A program made the position numbers and the translations under genes. Under the pieces are notes generated by a model, which had not been told where the DNA came from, searched no databases, and was given only the letters and a program-made list of their open reading frames with translations. Shown here piece by piece: positions 6,627 through 9,341 of a stretch of DNA of 9,341 nt. The DNA comes from Acidimicrobiia bacterium (GTDB lineage Bacteria > Actinomycetota > Acidimicrobiia > IMCC26256 > JAENVU01): assembly GCA_016650415.1 (NCBI GenBank), contig JAENVU010000489.1, forward strand, positions 1-9,341, in the 5' to 3' direction. How positions within the stretch are numbered: position 1 is the first letter of the stretch; each line of letters starts with the position of its first letter.

Positions 6627-6680
6627 AAATCCACAGCACCGTCCCCAGGTGCGGAAGCGATTTCCCCAACGTTGTCCACA
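6627..6680 (+). promoter_or_regulatory. Cluster of plus-oriented DnaA-box-like 9-mers, one a perfect TTGTCCACA
   Basis: Within 54 bp, four 9-mers end in CCACA or CCCCA: AAATCCACA (6627-6635), CCGTCCCCA (6639-6647), ATTTCCCCA (6660-6668) and TTGTCCACA (6672-6680). The last matches the consensus actinobacterial DnaA box exactly; the others match only in part. They point away from the minus-oriented repeats at 6497-6547. There is no AT-rich unwinding element and no dnaA, dnaN, recF, gyrB, rpmH or parAB gene nearby, so a chromosomal origin is not supported. Confidence 0.35.
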
Positions 6681-6728
6681 GGGAATCCCGTCAGAGTGAC
6701 CGACCGCGGTGTCGACGGGTACCTGGGG

Positions 6729-7868
6729 TCACTCGTCGTGAGCAGCGGTCTCGTCCAGTTCGGCCACGACGGCCTCCGTGTCGGCGCCGAGCGATCGGCC
6801 GGCCCATCGGACGACCCCCGGCGTCGCCGACAACCGGGCGATCAGCCCCGGCATCGTCACCCCGTCGACCTCGATGAGCGATTCCCGCTCGACCACGTGA
6901 GGATCGCGTGCGACCTCCGCGATGGAGTACACCGGCGCGATGGCCGCGTGGGCAGCCTCGAAGCCGGCGATGACCTCGTCGGCACTGCGGCGGCCGATCC
7001 ATGCCGCGACCACACGATCGAGTTCGTCCCGGTGTTCGACCCGCCCCGCGAACGTCCGGAATCGGGGATCATCGCCGACCCCGAGCAAGTCCATGGTGCG
7101 AGCCGCCACCGATTCGGCCGACGCCGAGATCGCCACCCAACGCCCGTCGGCACATTGATACGTCCCGCGCGGCACCGAGTACGGAATGCCGCTCCCGAGC
7201 CGCGGTTGCTCGTACCCGAGGTGGGCCCAGGCACTGTGCAACGGTCCCATGAGTGCCAGCATCGTGTCGAGCAGATTGACGTCGATGACCTGACCGTCAC
7301 CGGTGCGGTCACGGTGGCGCAGCGCCGCGAGAATCGCAAACGCACCGACGAGCGCCGTCACTTCGTCGGTCAGCGCGATCGGCGGCGGGAGTGGCGCACC
7401 ATCCGGCTCGCCGTTGATCGAGGCAAACCCGCTCATCGCCTCTGCGATCGTGGCGAAGCCGGGCCGTTGCGCGTACGGGCCGGTCTGCCCGAATCCGGTG
7501 ACCCGGAGGATCACCAGGCCCGGGTTCTCGACGAGCAGGTCGACCGGATCGAGCCCGAGGCGTTCGAGCGCACCGGGGCGGAGGTTCTCGATCAACACGT
7601 CCGAGTCGCGCACGAGCCGGCGCATCCGATCCAGGCCCACGGACGACTTCAGGTCGAGCACGATCGCGCGCTTGCCGCGGCCGACGAGCTTCCACATGTA
7701 GGAGTCGCCGTCGGCCGGGTCGACCCAGCCCAGTCGCCGGGTGCCGTCGCCACCAGGGGGTTCGATCTTGATGACGTCGGCACCGAAGTCGGCGAGGTAC
7801 CGCGCGGCACCCGGCGCCGCGATGACCGTCGCCATGTCGATGACCTTGATGCCGTCGAGCGCCTGCAC
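6729..7868 (-). CDS. CaiB/BaiF family (class III) CoA-transferase
   Basis: This 379-residue cytoplasmic enzyme belongs to family III CoA-transferases, which move CoA between acyl groups through an aspartyl-CoA intermediate; alpha-methylacyl-CoA racemases share the fold. The N-terminus LDGIKVIDMATVIAAPGAAR, then LADFGADVIKIEPPGGD (25-41), ENLRPGALERLGL (94-106) and VTGFGQTGPYAQRPG (123-137) are family hallmarks. Asp168 in ALTDEVTALVGAF is the likely catalytic aspartate. The GTG at 7868 was chosen because family similarity begins there and GAGG precedes it by 3 nt; the frame is open to 7967 only by overlapping surE. It lies 19 bp after the surE stop, suggesting co-transcription. The substrate is unknown. 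A carnitine-type, racemase or mesaconyl-CoA-type transferase role cannot be separated by reading, and its nearness to meaA is only suggestive. Confidence 0.9.
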   Translation of the reverse strand: MQALDGIKVIDMATVIAAPGAARYLADFGADVIKIEPPGGDGTRRLGWVDPADGDSYMWKLVGRGKRAIVLDLKSSVGLDRMRRLVRDSDVLIENLRPGALERLGLDPVDLLVENPGLVILRVTGFGQTGPYAQRPGFATIAEAMSGFASINGEPDGAPLPPPIALTDEVTALVGAFAILAALRHRDRTGDGQVIDVNLLDTMLALMGPLHSAWAHLGYEQPRLGSGIPYSVPRGTYQCADGRWVAISASAESVAARTMDLLGVGDDPRFRTFAGRVEHRDELDRVVAAWIGRRSADEVIAGFEAAHAAIAPVYSIAEVARDPHVVERESLIEVDGVTMPGLIARLSATPGVVRWAGRSLGADTEAVVAELDETAAHDE

Positions 7869-7887
7869 CGACCTCAGGATAGAGACG

Positions 7888-8757
7888 TCAGGACGCGCCG
7901 GCCGGACGATGGAGATTGCCGGGCTGATCGGCGTCGGGCACCTCGTGAGTGGGATCGAGCGGTGCACCGGGAATCACGGACGGGACGACGAGCACCGGGT
8001 CGGCGGCCTCACCCGGCCACGCCTCGCTGATCCCGGTCAGCGTGGTGAGGGACGCATACCCGGCCCGCACCAGTCCCGTATCGGTATCGGGATCGAAGCT
8101 CACTTGCGCGAACTGCAACTCCGTCGCGACGCGGCGCGTGGGATGGTCGTCGACCTCGGCATCCGCGCCGGTCAAGACCATACGCACTTCGCCGAAGGGT
8201 GCGAGCCGCGCCCAGTACAGACCCCGCACCTCGGCCCGATCGAGGGCGGGCACGTTGAGATTCAGCACCGACCGGCCGGGTGCGCGGATCAGGAGGTCGA
8301 CGGCTTCCATCGCGAGTGCAGTCGCGGTGTCCCAATGCCAGCGGTCGCTCGACTGGAGACTGACCGCCAGTGCCGACAGCCCGAGGTTCTGGGCCGAGAG
8401 CGCCGCCCCGACGGTTCCCGAGTAGAGGACGGCGCGCCCGGTGTTGAGACCCGCGTTCACCCCCGACACCACGATGTCGGGCGGTCGCCCGAAGGCACCC
8501 AGGTTTGCCGCCATGACACACATGGCCGGCGTTGCGGCGAGCGCCCAGGCCTCGATCCTGTCGTCATCGGCGAAGGCCACCCGGTTCGCCCGGAGGCCGT
8601 CGGCGTCGATGGTGCCCAACGACGCGGCGGTGCCGCTGCGGTCCTGGTCGGGAGCGACCAGGACGACGTCGAACCGCGAGTCACGCGCCAGCGCCCGCGC
8701 CATGTGGTGGATGCCGATCGCCTCGGCTCCGTCGTCGTTCGTGACCAGCACTCGCAT
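7888..8757 (-). CDS. surE: 5'/3'-nucleotidase SurE
   Basis: This 289-residue protein matches SurE, a divalent-metal-dependent phosphatase that removes phosphate from nucleoside monophosphates, and in some members from polyphosphate. The N-terminal VTNDDGAEAIGI (5-16) supplies metal ligands Asp8 and Asp9. Ser41 in DRSGTAAS and Asn101 in VVSGVNAGLNTG complete the expected metal site. LYSGTVGAA (111-119) is the second hallmark. It is somewhat longer than the roughly 250-residue E. coli protein, owing partly to a polar C-terminal tail (about 265-289) of no recognised function. The ATG at 8757 follows the SD-like AGAGGA, and the conserved strand begins at residue 2. It is first in an apparent two-gene unit with the CoA-transferase, and divergent from the nitrilase-like gene, 60 bp between starts. 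The pcm partner found next to surE in enterobacteria is absent. Confidence 0.93.
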   Translation of the reverse strand: MRVLVTNDDGAEAIGIHHMARALARDSRFDVVLVAPDQDRSGTAASLGTIDADGLRANRVAFADDDRIEAWALAATPAMCVMAANLGAFGRPPDIVVSGVNAGLNTGRAVLYSGTVGAALSAQNLGLSALAVSLQSSDRWHWDTATALAMEAVDLLIRAPGRSVLNLNVPALDRAEVRGLYWARLAPFGEVRMVLTGADAEVDDHPTRRVATELQFAQVSFDPDTDTGLVRAGYASLTTLTGISEAWPGEAADPVLVVPSVIPGAPLDPTHEVPDADQPGNLHRPAGAS

Positions 8758-8817
8758 GGGTCGATCCTCTCACTGCGCCGCCGGTGTCCCGGAGCCGGAC
8801 CGCGAGGATTCGGAAAG
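8758..8817. promoter_or_regulatory. 60-bp divergent region between surE and nitrilase-like gene
   Basis: The two starts face away from each other, so both promoters must overlap here or extend into the coding regions. SD-like sequences are visible for both: AGAGGA for surE on the minus strand, and GAGGA (8804-8808) for the plus gene. I see no clear -35/-10 pair and no convincing operator. Confidence 0.35.
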
Positions 8818-9341
8818 ATGCTGGACTACGTTCATCAATCGATGCAGGTCGTGCGCGCCCCAGGAATCCTGGACTCACCGGCGCGGGTCGATGCGCCGAC
8901 CCGCCCGCCGTTCCGGATCGGCGCAGTACAGCACCGATGGCACGCCGACCCGGTCGTGCACCGCGCCGCGCTCACCGAGGGCGCGAACCTGGCGGCCGCC
9001 GAAGGCGCACAGCTCGTCTGCTTGCAGGAGCTGACGCTCTCCCGGTACTTCGCGATCGCGGAGACGAACACCGACGCGACACCGGAACCACTCCCCGGCG
9101 GGCCGACCCACGAGTTCGCGTCAGACCTCGCGCGGCGGTTGGGCGTTCCGGTCCATGCGTCGCTCTGGGAGGCCGCGGCCGACGGCGGGCTCGGCTTCAA
9201 TACCGCGATCGTCGTGACACCAACCGGCGAACTGCTCGCCCGTACCCGCAAGGTGCACATCCCGGTCACCGCGGGCTACTACGAGGACCGCTACTTCCGA
9301 CCCGGCGACACGGGGTACCCGGTCATCGACATCGCATCCGC
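8818..9341 (+). CDS. Carbon-nitrogen hydrolase (nitrilase superfamily), 5' part, cut by window end
   Basis: About 174 residues are present; the frame is open to the window end with no stop. The similarity is to amidases of the nitrilase superfamily (N-carbamoylputrescine amidase or beta-ureidopropionase type), which hydrolyse non-peptide C-N bonds with a Glu-Lys-Cys triad. FRIGAVQHRW (32-41) is the first core strand. Glu71 in LVCLQELTLSRYF and Lys145 in RTRKVHIPVTAGYYEDRYF fit the first two catalytic residues; the cysteine would lie beyond the window. NTAIVVTPTGELLARTRK is typical. The ATG at 8818 is preferred because GAGGA lies 9 nt upstream, while the in-frame ATG at 8842 has no SD. This gives an N-terminal extension of about 31 residues before the core, which is a little long. 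The substrate is unknown. Confidence 0.85.
   Translation, partial: MLDYVHQSMQVVRAPGILDSPARVDAPTRPPFRIGAVQHRWHADPVVHRAALTEGANLAAAEGAQLVCLQELTLSRYFAIAETNTDATPEPLPGGPTHEFASDLARRLGVPVHASLWEAAADGGLGFNTAIVVTPTGELLARTRKVHIPVTAGYYEDRYFRPGDTGYPVIDIAS

Larger units (their letters stand above)
6406..6728. promoter_or_regulatory. 323-bp non-coding region with 21-bp repeats and DnaA-box-like sites, upstream of fadD-like gene
   Basis: This gap lies upstream of the ligase gene and downstream of the CoA-transferase gene, both on the minus strand. It holds three 21-bp direct repeats (6497-6559), an inverted repeat GTCCCCA/TGGGGAC (6484-6490 and 6497-6503), a 10-bp palindrome CCGCCGGCGG (6554-6563), a GC-rich hairpin GGCCC-CTCA-GGGCC (6566-6579) and several DnaA-box-like 9-mers. 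A weak minus-strand promoter candidate is TTGGGC (6449 to 6444), 18 nt, GAGAAT (6425 to 6420), in the most AT-rich part. No convincing gene is seen. A plus-strand GTG at 6603 does follow a good SD (AGGTGA), but its frame runs antisense through the CoA-transferase gene. Confidence 0.5.

Noticed and set aside
6406..6669. N-terminal extension of the ligase to an ATG at 6669
   Set aside because: The extra 88 residues are Pro/Gly/Cys-rich and unlike the family, and pass through the 21-bp repeats; GTG at 6405 has a good SD.
6406..6728. Chromosomal replication origin
   Set aside because: Although DnaA-box-like sites cluster here, no AT-rich unwinding element or origin-linked gene is present.
6603..8030. 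A 475-codon plus-strand frame starting at GTG after a good SD (AGGTGA at 6591-6596)
   Set aside because: The start signal is attractive, but the frame runs antisense through the whole CoA-transferase gene and into surE and shows no protein family. The SD is probably chance.

Overview
The window is GC-rich and gene-dense, with GTG starts and actinobacterial-type acyl-CoA genes: a fused single-chain MeaA-type mutase, a FadD15-like ligase and a CaiB/BaiF transferase. By inference it comes from a high-GC actinobacterium, possibly of the Acidimicrobiia type. No phage, transposon, CRISPR, tRNA or rRNA genes were seen. The window starts at the edge of a short tandem repeat and ends inside a gene.

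Layout: (1) 35-736, minus: a peptidase S51/cyanophycinase-like protein whose nucleophile position looks substituted. (2) 737-924: a divergent intergenic region with an 8-bp inverted repeat. (3) 925-4563, plus: an apparent operon of a 3-hydroxybutyryl-CoA dehydrogenase, an ethylmalonyl-CoA mutase (meaA) 12 bp further on, and a membrane protein with a degenerate GGDEF domain 27 bp after that, whose GTG start overlaps the stop of a four-codon leader ORF. (4) 4597-6405, minus, convergent with the operon: a long-chain acyl-CoA ligase. (5) 6406-6728: a 323-bp region without a convincing gene, carrying three 21-bp direct repeats and further DnaA-box-like 9-mers. (6) 6729-8757, minus: surE followed 19 bp later by a CaiB/BaiF CoA-transferase. 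(7) 8818 to the end, plus: the 5' part of a nitrilase-superfamily amidohydrolase, divergent from surE.

The dehydrogenase and mutase fit the ethylmalonyl-CoA pathway for C2-unit (acetyl-CoA) assimilation. The dehydrogenase would reduce acetoacetyl-CoA to 3-hydroxybutyryl-CoA, and the mutase would turn ethylmalonyl-CoA into methylsuccinyl-CoA. Crotonyl-CoA carboxylase/reductase and the later enzymes are not in the window. The ligase and CoA-transferase extend the acyl-CoA theme but their substrates cannot be read from sequence. The most notable oddities are the 21-bp repeat/DnaA-box region, the GGDEF domain that lost its signature but kept an RxxD motif, the altered S51 nucleophile, and the NADP-type residues in the dehydrogenase.
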